Shown here in pieces: positions 5,816 to 14,106 of a stretch of 34,635 nucleotides of DNA. A program made the translations under genes and the position numbers. The notes beneath the pieces are model-generated. The model saw nothing but the letters and a program-made list of their open reading frames with translations. It made no database searches and was not told where the DNA came from. Within the stretch, counting starts at the first letter, position 1; each line of letters begins with the position of its first letter. Source of the DNA: CAZFRF01 sp964540925 (GTDB taxonomy: Bacteria > Patescibacteriota > Microgenomatia > Levybacterales > UBA12049); assembly GCA_964540925.1 (NCBI GenBank), contig CAZIOR010000005.1, forward strand, positions 1-34,635, written 5' to 3'.

Positions 5816-7585
5816 ATGAGCAACCAAGAAATTGCTAAGCTTCTAGAAAACGTTGCCACAGCCTACATTATTAAAGACGAAAAGAAATTTAAGTTTCAAC
5901 TTCTTGCCTATCAAAAAGCAGCAGAAACTGTCAGAAATTTAAATCGCGAACTTATCGATTACTACAGAGATAATGAATTAGAATCCTTACCCGGTATTGG
6001 ACCTACTTTGAAAGGCCACTTAGTAGATCTTTTTAAAAACGGAGAAGTTAAGCATTTTGATTGGGTTTTAGATGGAATACCTAAATCCGTATTTGTCTTA
6101 ACGGATATCCCAACTTTTGGTCCTAAAAAAGCTTTTAAACTTGTTTCCCAATTTCACTTAAATGATCCTAAAACCGTTATTGAGGACTTAAAAAAAATTG
6201 CTGAAAAAGGTGAAATTGCCAAGCTTGAAGGATTTGGAGAAAAATCTCAATCAGATGTAATTAGAGCTATTAATGAATTTAAAGAAGGAAAAGGAAAAAC
6301 TACTAGGATGATCCTTCCTTATGCATATGAAGTAGCCCAGAAATTAATCGAGTATATGCAAAAAAATCCAGATGTTGAAAGAATTGAAGCATTAGGTAGT
6401 TTTAGACGAAGACAATCAACAGTTGGGGACTTAGATTTCGCAGTTGCTACCGCTAAACCAAAAGACGTAATCGAATATTTTGTAAATTACCCATCAAAAG
6501 AAAGAATTATTGAAAAAGGCGATGTTTCAGCTTCAATTCTAGTTGCAGGAGGCAGACAAGTCGACTTACTTATCCAACCAAAAGCTGCATTCGGATCACT
6601 TTTACAACATTTCACTGGCAGCAAGAATCATAATGTTGCTCTAAGAGAATATGCTTTAAAAAAACATTTATCGCTTTCCGAATATGGTATTAAAAATTTA
6701 AAATCTAAGGATAAAAAAATACAGCAATTTGCAGACGAAGAAAAGTTTTATAACGCCATAGGACTTTCATTTGTCCCACCAGAATTAAGAGAAAATACAG
6801 GAGAGATAGAGCTTGCTGAAAAAAACAAATTGCCAAAACTCGTTGAGCTATCAGACATTAAAGGTGATTTTCATATTCATTCAAATTTTCCAATTGAGCC
6901 AAGTCATGATCTTGGACAAAGTTCTATGGAAGAAATGCTTGAAGTTGCAAAAAATTTCGGATATGAATATTTGGGCTTCTCGGAACACAATCCAAGTACA
7001 TCCAAACACACAAGTGAACAAATTTATTACCTGATTAAAAAACGCAACGAACTAATTGATAAACTTAATTCAAGTAAAAAATATATTCGAATATTTAAAT
7101 TACTCGAAACAGATATATTGCCCTCAGGTGAACTTGCTATAGATGATAAAGCACTATCTCTTTTAGATGCGTCTATTGTTTCAATTCACAGTGTTTTCAA
7201 AACAGACAAAGATAAAATGACAGATAGAGTTTTAAAAGGTCTTTCTCATCCAAAAGCTAAGATTCTTGCCCACCCCACTGGTAGACTTCTAAATGATAGG
7301 TATGGTTATGATTTAGATTTCAAACGTATATTTAAATTTTGTAAGGAAAACAATAAAGCCTTAGAGATTAACAGCTGGCCACAAAGATTAGACTTGCCTG
7401 ATTCCCTTGTTAAAGAAGCAATTGAAAACGGAGTAAAGTTGGTTATAGACAGTGATAGTCATGCAGCCAGCCAAATGTCTCAACAAAAATATGGAGTCTT
7501 TGTTGCCAGACGTGGATGGGCTACAAAAAGTGACATAATTAACACATTCAGTTATAATGAAATTACTGATTGGTTTAGTAAATAA
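5816..7585 (+). CDS. polX: DNA polymerase X family with C-terminal PHP domain
   Basis: A 589-aa bacterial PolX, the usual size. It is a gap-filling polymerase for base excision repair or end repair. The N-terminal part has helix-hairpin-helix repeats (LPGIGPTLKGHL, IPTFGPKKAF, LEGFGEKSQSD). The nucleotidyltransferase palm has GSFRRRQSTVGDLDF, whose two Asp bind metal, then RQVDLLI for the third, and GSLLQHFTGSKNHN. The C-terminal PHP domain keeps its metal ligands: DFHIHSNF, FSEHNPS, LAHPTGR, EINS, IDSDSHA. In characterised bacterial PolX this domain gives 3'-5' exonuclease and AP endonuclease activity. Start chosen at the ATG at 5816 because the promoter -10 covers earlier candidates. It leads the unit polX-lemA-htpX-murT-gatD. 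Confidence 0.95.
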   Translation: MSNQEIAKLLENVATAYIIKDEKKFKFQLLAYQKAAETVRNLNRELIDYYRDNELESLPGIGPTLKGHLVDLFKNGEVKHFDWVLDGIPKSVFVLTDIPTFGPKKAFKLVSQFHLNDPKTVIEDLKKIAEKGEIAKLEGFGEKSQSDVIRAINEFKEGKGKTTRMILPYAYEVAQKLIEYMQKNPDVERIEALGSFRRRQSTVGDLDFAVATAKPKDVIEYFVNYPSKERIIEKGDVSASILVAGGRQVDLLIQPKAAFGSLLQHFTGSKNHNVALREYALKKHLSLSEYGIKNLKSKDKKIQQFADEEKFYNAIGLSFVPPELRENTGEIELAEKNKLPKLVELSDIKGDFHIHSNFPIEPSHDLGQSSMEEMLEVAKNFGYEYLGFSEHNPSTSKHTSEQIYYLIKKRNELIDKLNSSKKYIRIFKLLETDILPSGELAIDDKALSLLDASIVSIHSVFKTDKDKMTDRVLKGLSHPKAKILAHPTGRLLNDRYGYDLDFKRIFKFCKENNKALEINSWPQRLDLPDSLVKEAIENGVKLVIDSDSHAASQMSQQKYGVFVARRGWATKSDIINTFSYNEITDWFSK

Positions 7586-7612
7586 TTAGTAAATAAAAGG
7601 AGGTGACCACAT

Positions 7613-8161
7613 ATGAACTTAGTAATAATCGGAATAGTAGTTTTAGCAATTCTTGCTTTCGTTTGGTTTCTATATAACAGCATCATAGTTGCTAAATTAA
7701 GAATTTCTGAAGCTCTCTCTCAAATTGATGTTCAATTAAAAAGACGAACAGATTTAATCCCAAATTTAGTTGAAACTGTAAAAGGCTACGCTAAACATGA
7801 AAAGGGACTTTTCGAGAAAGTAGCAGAAGAAAGATCAAAATTAATGACTGCTTCAAGCACTGAAGAAAAGGCAAAAGTTAATAATGAACTTTCTCAAACT
7901 CTTAAATCGATTTTAGCTATTGCTGAGAGTTATCCAGACTTAAAAGCCAGCCAAAATTTCTTAGGACTTCAAGAAGAAATTTCTGATACTGAAAACAAAA
8001 TTGCTTATGCCAGACAATTTTATAATTCTGTTGTTTTAGACTACAACACTAAATTAAAACTATTCCCAAATGTTTTAATAGCAGGGTTATTGAACTTCAA
8101 GGAAGCAGAATTCTTTGCTGCAACTGAAGAGGAAAAGAAAGGTGTAAAAATTAGTTTTTAA
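7613..8161 (+). CDS. lemA: LemA family membrane protein
   Basis: LemA family protein (182 aa) with one N-terminal membrane segment (about residues 2-23), then a helical domain: RISEALSQIDVQLKRRTDLIPNLVETVKGY is the conserved stretch (written here only to show its location at about 32-61), followed by ASQNFLGLQEEISDTENKIA and the tail ending in ISF. The biochemical role of LemA is unsettled; it is often next to htpX, as here. A strong Shine-Dalgarno AAGGAGGTGA (7597-7606) sits 6 nt before the ATG, 27 nt after polX, with no promoter in between, so it is probably an internal gene of the polX unit translated by conventional initiation. Confidence 0.95.
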   Translation: MNLVIIGIVVLAILAFVWFLYNSIIVAKLRISEALSQIDVQLKRRTDLIPNLVETVKGYAKHEKGLFEKVAEERSKLMTASSTEEKAKVNNELSQTLKSILAIAESYPDLKASQNFLGLQEEISDTENKIAYARQFYNSVVLDYNTKLKLFPNVLIAGLLNFKEAEFFAATEEEKKGVKISF

Positions 8162-8164
8162 TCC

Positions 8165-9067
8165 ATGAATATTTATTCTGCAATAACTGCAAATAAAAAT
8201 AAAACGTGGTTAATTATGCTATTGTTCGTGCTTATTATCACGACGATTGTATATGTATTTAGTAAGGCTTTAGGCTACGGCATTGGCTTTGCTGGAATTG
8301 CCCTTGTATTTGCAGGCATAACAAGTATTGGAAGTTACTATTACTCAGATAAGTTAGTGCTTGCAACTAGTGGTGCTAAGCAAATTGAAAAAAGTGATAG
8401 TCCAGAACTTTTTAGAATAATTGAGAATCTAGCAATTGGCGCTGGTCTTCCTATGCCAAGAATTTACATTATTCATGACTCTGCTCCAAATGCGTTTGCA
8501 ACTGGTAGAGATCCAAAACACGCAGTAGTATGTGTCACCACTGGTCTTTTAGAAATGATGAATAAGGCAGAACTAGAAGGAGTTATTGCCCATGAATTAT
8601 CACATGTTAAAAACTATGACATTAGACTTATGGGAATTGTCGCAATTTTAGTCGGATTTATAGCTATTGCGTCAAATATGTTTACAAATCATTTGTGGTT
8701 CGGTGGAATGGGTCGAGATAGCGATGATAATGACAATAGATCTACACCAATCTTTTTAATTATAGGCATAGCCTTAGCAATACTTTCTCCAATAGCTGCA
8801 ACCATCATTCAGCTAGCCATTTCCAGAAAAAGAGAATTTTTAGCTGATGCCTCAGGAGCTTTGCTTACAAGATATCCTGAAGGACTTGCTTCAGCTTTAG
8901 AAAAACTTGATCAATATCCAAGATCATTAAAATCAGCAAACAATGCAACTGCGCATCTTTTTATAGTTAATCCATTCAAAGGAAAAACAGCAAAGCAATG
9001 GTTCACGTCACTTTTTGACACCCACCCATCTATCGAAGAACGCATTAAAATCTTGCGTTCAATGTAA
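8165..9067 (+). CDS. htpX: Membrane zinc metalloprotease HtpX
   Basis: M48-family protease that degrades damaged membrane proteins. The 300-aa length is typical. Two N-terminal membrane segments (about residues 15-32 and 36-57) precede the catalytic part with H143-E-L-S-H147 zinc motif and the third zinc ligand E224 in REFLADASG. Two more hydrophobic segments lie at about 156-172 and 193-216. The C-terminal THPSIEERI is the usual ending. It starts 3 nt after lemA without a Shine-Dalgarno sequence, which points to translational coupling. The lemA-htpX pair is a common arrangement. Confidence 0.96.
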   Translation: MNIYSAITANKNKTWLIMLLFVLIITTIVYVFSKALGYGIGFAGIALVFAGITSIGSYYYSDKLVLATSGAKQIEKSDSPELFRIIENLAIGAGLPMPRIYIIHDSAPNAFATGRDPKHAVVCVTTGLLEMMNKAELEGVIAHELSHVKNYDIRLMGIVAILVGFIAIASNMFTNHLWFGGMGRDSDDNDNRSTPIFLIIGIALAILSPIAATIIQLAISRKREFLADASGALLTRYPEGLASALEKLDQYPRSLKSANNATAHLFIVNPFKGKTAKQWFTSLFDTHPSIEERIKILRSM

Positions 9068-9068
9068 A

Positions 9069-10349
9069 ATGACTTTATTAATTGTTTTATTTGGCAAACT
9101 TTTTCTTAAAGCAATTAAATTCCTAAACCTTGGCAACGGTTCTACATGGCCGGGACATATAGCTTTAAGTATTAATAAAAATTTTGTTAAAAACTATTTA
9201 AAAAAATCCCAAATAAAAGTAATTTTAATTGCAGGCACAAACGGCAAGACTACAACCGGAAAACTCATTGCTCATTTATTAAACGCTGATGGCAAATCAA
9301 CTGTTGAAAATGATTCTGGAGCCAATCTTTTAAATGGACTTGCTTCAACTTTAATTAAAGGAGGAAATTTATCTGGCAAACTTCATAAAGATTATTTAAT
9401 TTTTGAGGCAGATGAGAATGCTCTTCCTCAAGTTTTAAAACAGATTGAACCTGATTATTTAATTTGTCTTAATCTTTTCAGAGATCAATTAGATAGATAT
9501 GGCGAAATTGACTCTATTGCTAAAAGATGGAAAAAAGCCTTTGATAAGCTAAATAACAAGACTACGCTTATCTTAAACGCCGATGACCCACAAATTGCCT
9601 ACCTTGGCAACGAACTTAAATGTAAGACCTTGTATTTTGGTTTGTCTGAAAAGACAGATCAAAATAAAACTAAACATGGTGCTGATTCAATTTATTGTCC
9701 AAAATGTAAGGAAAAATTATCTTATTCTTCTGTTTTTTTCTCACATCTTGGTAATTGGGAGTGTAAAAACTGCAAGCTTAAAAGACCTAAATTAAATACT
9801 CAAGACCTAAAGTCATACCCACTTCTAGGAACATATAATAAATACAATACTTTAGCAGCTTATTTAATTGCTTCTTCGGAAAATCTGAAAGTTACCGCCA
9901 TCATGAACGCGTTATCTAACTTTAAGCCCGCTTTTGGAAGACAAGAAAAACTTTCTTTCATGGGAAAAGACGTTCAAATATTTCTTTCAAAAAATCCAAC
10001 AAGTTTTAATGAGTCATTAGATACAATTAAAAGTATTAAAGGAAAAAACTTACTTATTCTTTTAAATGACCAAATCCCTGATGGCTTAGACATTTCTTGG
10101 ATTTGGGACATTAATTTTGAAAATATTTTAGATAAAGATTTGAATATTTGCATATCTGGTGAAAGAGCTTGGGAAATGGGACTAAGATTAAAACATGCTA
10201 ATGTCTTTACGCATATTGAAGAAGACTTTGAAAAAGCCTTAAATGCTATGACAGAAAATATAAATTCAAATGAGACTCTCTTTGTTTTGGCAAACTATTC
10301 TGCAATGCTAAATATCAGAAAAGTAATTACAGGTAAAAAAATATTATGA
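9069..10349 (+). CDS. murT: Lipid II isoglutaminyl synthase, MurT subunit
   Basis: MurT is the Mur-ligase-like partner of GatD; the pair amidates the alpha-carboxyl of D-Glu in lipid II to D-isoglutamine. The ATG at 9069, one base after the htpX stop, gives 426 aa. Visible: ATP-binding loop GTNGKTTT (56-63), the Mur-ligase FEADEN and LFRDQLDRYGE blocks, and a four-Cys zinc ribbon inserted in the middle domain (C210, C213, C232, C235), a hallmark of MurT. The C-terminal DUF1727-like domain carries GRQEKL and SKNPTSFNES. No Shine-Dalgarno sequence is seen; coupling to htpX is likely. The stop overlaps the gatD ATG by 4 nt, in keeping with a 1:1 complex. Confidence 0.95.
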   Translation: MTLLIVLFGKLFLKAIKFLNLGNGSTWPGHIALSINKNFVKNYLKKSQIKVILIAGTNGKTTTGKLIAHLLNADGKSTVENDSGANLLNGLASTLIKGGNLSGKLHKDYLIFEADENALPQVLKQIEPDYLICLNLFRDQLDRYGEIDSIAKRWKKAFDKLNNKTTLILNADDPQIAYLGNELKCKTLYFGLSEKTDQNKTKHGADSIYCPKCKEKLSYSSVFFSHLGNWECKNCKLKRPKLNTQDLKSYPLLGTYNKYNTLAAYLIASSENLKVTAIMNALSNFKPAFGRQEKLSFMGKDVQIFLSKNPTSFNESLDTIKSIKGKNLLILLNDQIPDGLDISWIWDINFENILDKDLNICISGERAWEMGLRLKHANVFTHIEEDFEKALNAMTENINSNETLFVLANYSAMLNIRKVITGKKIL

Positions 10350-11095
10350 AAAAAAGCATAACAATCGGCTGGCTATACCCAACCCTAATGAATATTTATG
10401 GAGACAGGGGTAATATTACTACTCTTATAAATAGATGTAAGTGGCATGATATTGAAACAGAAGTAAAGTATTTAGACCCAAGATTTAGCAAAGAAGATTT
10501 AGAATCCTGTGATCTTTTAATTATGGGAGGAGCACAAGACAGCCAGCAAACAATTGTTAACAAAGACTTAATGACTAAAAAAGACTTACTTAAAGCTAAA
10601 ATTGAATCAGGAACTCCGGGCTTATACGTCTGCGGAGGCTTTCAATTCTTGGGTAAATACTATAAAGAAGCAGATGGTAGCGTTATTGATGGCCTTGGTC
10701 TATTTGATTTATATACAGAAAATCCTGGTGAAAAAACTCAAAGACTCATTGGTAATATGGCCTTTAAATTCTCCGATCTAGATTATGTCTTAATTGGTTT
10801 TGAAAATCATGGGGGTAGAACATATCTAGGAAAAGATATCGAACCTTTTGGCAGCGTTATTGCTGGTTTTGGCAATAACGGCAATGACCAAACTGAAGGC
10901 GCAAGATATAAAAATAGTTTTGGTACATATTCTCATGGACCGCTACTTCCTAAAAATCCTAAATTTGCAGATTATTTAATTAAACTTTCCTTAGAACAAA
11001 AATATAAGACAAAAATTGAATTAGAAGATTTAGATGATAATATTGAAAACAAGGCAAGAATGGCAATTGCCAATAAGCTCAACATTGCCATATAA
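10346..11095 (+). CDS. gatD: Lipid II isoglutaminyl synthase, glutaminase subunit GatD
   Basis: Class I (CobB/CobQ-like) glutamine amidotransferase of the MurT/GatD complex, which provides ammonia from glutamine for lipid II amidation. The 249-aa protein has the nucleophile C96 in YVCGGFQFLG and the catalytic H197 in YSHGPLLPKNP, both at the usual places, plus the N-terminal YPTLMNIYGDRGN. It is unrelated to the tRNA amidotransferase genes that follow, despite the similar name. It overlaps murT by 4 nt (ATGA). Its TAA stop lies inside the -10 hexamer of the gatC promoter. Confidence 0.95.
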   Translation: MKKSITIGWLYPTLMNIYGDRGNITTLINRCKWHDIETEVKYLDPRFSKEDLESCDLLIMGGAQDSQQTIVNKDLMTKKDLLKAKIESGTPGLYVCGGFQFLGKYYKEADGSVIDGLGLFDLYTENPGEKTQRLIGNMAFKFSDLDYVLIGFENHGGRTYLGKDIEPFGSVIAGFGNNGNDQTEGARYKNSFGTYSHGPLLPKNPKFADYLIKLSLEQKYKTKIELEDLDDNIENKARMAIANKLNIAI

Positions 11096-11096
11096 T
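11067..11096 (+). promoter_or_regulatory. Sigma70 promoter of gatC
   Basis: TTGCCA (11067-11072), 18-nt spacer, TATAAT (11091-11096). The -10 ends 7 nt before the gatC ATG, predicting a leaderless mRNA. The whole promoter except its last base lies inside the 3' end of gatD, and the gatD TAA stop is part of the TATAAT. Confidence 0.7.
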
Positions 11097-11103
11097 AGCT
11101 TCA

Positions 11104-11388
11104 ATGAAGATAAATATTAAAACTGTTGCAAAACTCGCAAACCTCCACTTAACTTCTGAGGAAGAAGAAAAATTTGCCAAACAGCTTGAGGAAACAGCCG
11201 TATACGTTGACGAACTAGAAGAAGTTGACACAAACAATATTGAAGCAACAAGTCAAGTTACAGGATTAGAAAATGTTTTAAGAGAAGATATTACTAAACC
11301 TTCGCTTTCTCAAGAAGAGGCTTTAAAAAATGCAAAGGAAACCCATAACGGATTTTTTAAGGTGAAGGGAATTTTACAAAATGAATAA
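11104..11388 (+). CDS. gatC: Asp-tRNA(Asn)/Glu-tRNA(Gln) amidotransferase subunit C
   Basis: GatC (94 aa) is the small belt-like subunit that holds GatA and GatB together. Conserved features: VAKLANLHLTSEEEEKF near the N-terminus, the ETAVYVDELEEVDT segment, and VLREDITKPSLSQEEALKNA near the end. It leads the gatCAB-GGDEF-dnaE unit behind its own leaderless promoter. It overlaps gatA by 8 nt. Confidence 0.95.
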   Translation: MKINIKTVAKLANLHLTSEEEEKFAKQLEETAVYVDELEEVDTNNIEATSQVTGLENVLREDITKPSLSQEEALKNAKETHNGFFKVKGILQNE

Positions 11389-12796
11389 TTTAACAATTAA
11401 AAAAGCAAAACAAGGACTTCAAAATAGAGATTTTAGCTCTGTAGACTTAACTAAAGCTTGTCTTGAACAAATTAAAAAATCTGAACCTCATCTAAATGCG
11501 TTTGTGACGGTAACAGAAGAAGAGGCTTTAAAAAATGCAGAAACAGCTGACAAATTAATTGCTGCTGGTCAAGATTTGCCGCTTCTTGGTATTCCTTTAG
11601 CAATTAAAGATAACTTCTCAACCCTTGGTATTCGAACAACTGCATCTGCAAAAATCTTAGATAACTATTTACCACCATTTGATTCAACGGTTGTTCAAAA
11701 ATTAAAAGCAGCTGGAATGGTGCTACTTGGTAAAACCAATATGGATGCTTGGGCGCATGGTTCTTCTACAGAAACTTCTGACTTTGGAGCAACTAAAAAT
11801 CCTTGGAATACAAATCATTTGCCTGGGGGTTCTTCAGGAGGTTCAGCTGCCTCTGTTGCCGCAGATCAATGCATTGCTGCAATTGGCTCTGAAACTGCAG
11901 GGTCAATTAGGCAACCTGCCAGCTGGTGTGGAGTTGTTGGCCTTAAACCAACCTATGGCAGAGTAAGTAGATATGGTGTTGTAGCTATGGGATCAAGCCT
12001 TGATTCACCAGGTCCAATTACCAAAACCGTTGAGGATAGCGCTTTAATTTTAGAAGTCTTAGCAGGAATTGATCCAAATGATGCAACCACATCTTCAAAG
12101 CCGGTCTTGGAATATACTAAGCTTTTAACTAAAGACATAAAAACTTTAAGAATTGGTATTTCTGATGAATATTTCATTAAAGGACTAGATCCAGAAGTTG
12201 AAGCTGGAGTTAAAGCTGCTTTGAAAAAACTTGAAGCTATGGGTGCAAAAATTGAAGTTGTTAAGCTTTTTGATCCAAAATATGCAATTGATGTCTACAC
12301 AATTCTACAGAGATCAGAAGTTTCTTCAAATTTAGCTAGATATGATGGAATTAGATTTGGAGAAGATAGGGACAAATTTGGTCAAGAAGCTAAGAGAAGA
12401 ATTATGTTTGGCACTTATGCTTTATCTAGTGGATATTATGATCAATATTACACTAAGGCTCAAAAAGTGAGAACTGTAATTGTTGATGACTTTAATAAAG
12501 CATTTGAAAAAGTTGATGTAATAATTGCTCCAACTTCCCCATCACTTGCCCTACCCATTGGCGCTTCAAAAGACGCAGCAATGTTTGGAGAAATTGCTGA
12601 CATTTTAGTTGAACCATCATCTATTGCAGGCCTTTCTGGAATTAATATTCCAGTTGGATTTGCAAAAAATGGACTACCTATTGGAATGCAAATAATGGGA
12701 CCTCAATTTAAGGAAGAGGTCGTTTTAGCTGTTGCAAATGAATATGAAAAACATACACAAGATGAAGACTGGAGAAAATTTAAACCTAACTTATGA
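11381..12796 (+). CDS. gatA: Asp-tRNA(Asn)/Glu-tRNA(Gln) amidotransferase subunit A
   Basis: Amidase-signature glutaminase that releases ammonia for converting Glu-tRNA(Gln) or Asp-tRNA(Asn) to the amidated form. The 471-aa protein has the complete Ser-cisSer-Lys triad: K76 (LAIKDNF), S151 (GGSSGGSA) and S175 (GSETAGSIRQPAS), with the usual spacing. The block GVVGLKPTYGRVSRYG follows. It overlaps gatC by 8 nt and gatB by 4 nt (ATGA). No strong Shine-Dalgarno sequence is visible, so coupling to gatC is likely. Presence of GatCAB suggests that GlnRS and/or AsnRS may be missing in this organism, which the window cannot show. Confidence 0.97.
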   Translation: MNNLTIKKAKQGLQNRDFSSVDLTKACLEQIKKSEPHLNAFVTVTEEEALKNAETADKLIAAGQDLPLLGIPLAIKDNFSTLGIRTTASAKILDNYLPPFDSTVVQKLKAAGMVLLGKTNMDAWAHGSSTETSDFGATKNPWNTNHLPGGSSGGSAASVAADQCIAAIGSETAGSIRQPASWCGVVGLKPTYGRVSRYGVVAMGSSLDSPGPITKTVEDSALILEVLAGIDPNDATTSSKPVLEYTKLLTKDIKTLRIGISDEYFIKGLDPEVEAGVKAALKKLEAMGAKIEVVKLFDPKYAIDVYTILQRSEVSSNLARYDGIRFGEDRDKFGQEAKRRIMFGTYALSSGYYDQYYTKAQKVRTVIVDDFNKAFEKVDVIIAPTSPSLALPIGASKDAAMFGEIADILVEPSSIAGLSGINIPVGFAKNGLPIGMQIMGPQFKEEVVLAVANEYEKHTQDEDWRKFKPNL

Positions 12797-14106
12797 ACTA
12801 TAAAACAATAATTGGACTTGAAGTCCATGTTGAACTTAAAACAAATAGTAAAATGTTTTGCTCTTGTAGCGCTGATTATTTTGGCCAAAAGCCAAATTCT
12901 CAAACTTGCCCAGTCTGTCTTGGCTTACCAGGAGCATTACCTATTCCTAATAAAAAAGCTATTGAATGGTGTCTGATGATTGGTATGGCTTTAAATTGCC
13001 AAACTCCACTATTTTCAAAATTTGATCGCAAAAATTATTTCTACCCAGATCTTTCCAAAGGTTATCAAATTTCTCAATTCGATAAACCATTTGCAGAAAA
13101 AGGCTATATCACTTTGCAAAGCGGCAAAAGAATTGGTATTACCCGTGTTCACATGGAAGAAGACACAGGAAAACTTATTCATGAAGTAGTTGATGGTGAA
13201 AAAGTAAGTCTTATTGATTTCAACCGAAGCGGCGTACCCTTGGTTGAAATTGTTACTGATCCAGATTTTGAAAATGCAGAAGAAGTAAAAGAATATTTAC
13301 AAAAACTCCAGCAAATAGTCAGATACCTAGACGTTTCCAACGCAGACATGGAAAAAGGTAATATGCGTTTGGAACCAAATATTTCTTTACAAAAAGAGGG
13401 AGAAACAGAACTTCCTAAATATAAGGTTGAAGTAAAAAATATTAACTCTTTTAGTTTTGTTGGCAAAGCCATTGAATACGAAATAAAAAGACAAAAAGAA
13501 ATACTTGAAACTGGGAAATTACCTACTCAAGAAACAAGAGGCTTTGTTGAAAAATCATCTTCAACTGTTTCTCAAAGATCTAAGGAAGACGCTATGGATT
13601 ATAGATACTTCCCAGAGCCAGACATTCCTCCAATTAGATGGACTGATGATTATTTAAATTCTTTAAGAAACTCCCTTCCTGAGCTTCCTGATGCCAAAAT
13701 AACTAGGTTTATTAAAGATTTTAACTTAACAGCATATGATGCTGAAATTATTACTCGTGAAATAGAATTAGCAGATTTTTTTACAGAGGCTGTAAAAGTA
13801 GCAGGAGAAAAATTAACCCCTAAGCAAATTGCAAATTATATGATTAATAAAAAAATCTCCGCAAAAGATATTGTTCCTGCACAACTTATTGAAGAAATAT
13901 TAGAAAATACTAAAACTGAAGACATTGATACTGATGAACTTAGAAAAATTATTCAAGAGGTATTAGCCAAACACCCACAAATTAGAACTGAATACGCTGC
14001 TGGCAAAGAAAACATCTTACAATTTGCTGTAGGACAAGTTATGTATATCTTAAAAAGAAAGATAGATATAAAATTATTATTAGATCTAATTAAAGAAGAA
14101 TTATGA
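12793..14106 (+). CDS. gatB: Asp-tRNA(Asn)/Glu-tRNA(Gln) amidotransferase subunit B
   Basis: GatB binds the mischarged tRNA and carries the kinase site that activates the acyl group. The N-terminal cradle has IGLEVHVEL, the zinc ligands in MFCSCSADYFG and TCPVCLGLPGALP, and the block DRKNYFYPDLSKGYQIS. Further on are HMEEDTGKL, DFNRSGVPLVEIVTDPD and the DYRYFPEPDIPP motif. The C-terminal YqeY-like tail domain, which contacts tRNA, ends with AGKENILQFAVGQVM. At 437 aa it is a little shorter than most GatB (about 475), but no domain is missing. Start codon overlaps the gatA stop, and the stop overlaps the GGDEF gene. Confidence 0.97.
   Translation: MNYKTIIGLEVHVELKTNSKMFCSCSADYFGQKPNSQTCPVCLGLPGALPIPNKKAIEWCLMIGMALNCQTPLFSKFDRKNYFYPDLSKGYQISQFDKPFAEKGYITLQSGKRIGITRVHMEEDTGKLIHEVVDGEKVSLIDFNRSGVPLVEIVTDPDFENAEEVKEYLQKLQQIVRYLDVSNADMEKGNMRLEPNISLQKEGETELPKYKVEVKNINSFSFVGKAIEYEIKRQKEILETGKLPTQETRGFVEKSSSTVSQRSKEDAMDYRYFPEPDIPPIRWTDDYLNSLRNSLPELPDAKITRFIKDFNLTAYDAEIITREIELADFFTEAVKVAGEKLTPKQIANYMINKKISAKDIVPAQLIEEILENTKTEDIDTDELRKIIQEVLAKHPQIRTEYAAGKENILQFAVGQVMYILKRKIDIKLLLDLIKEEL

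Noticed and set aside
5591..5827. 78-aa minus-strand reading frame across tRNA-Asp
   Set aside because: It runs through the whole tRNA gene, the divergent promoters and the start of the LysM gene. The SSVWLERLPVTEEVAGSSPVHPA stretch is a familiar artefact of translated tRNA genes.
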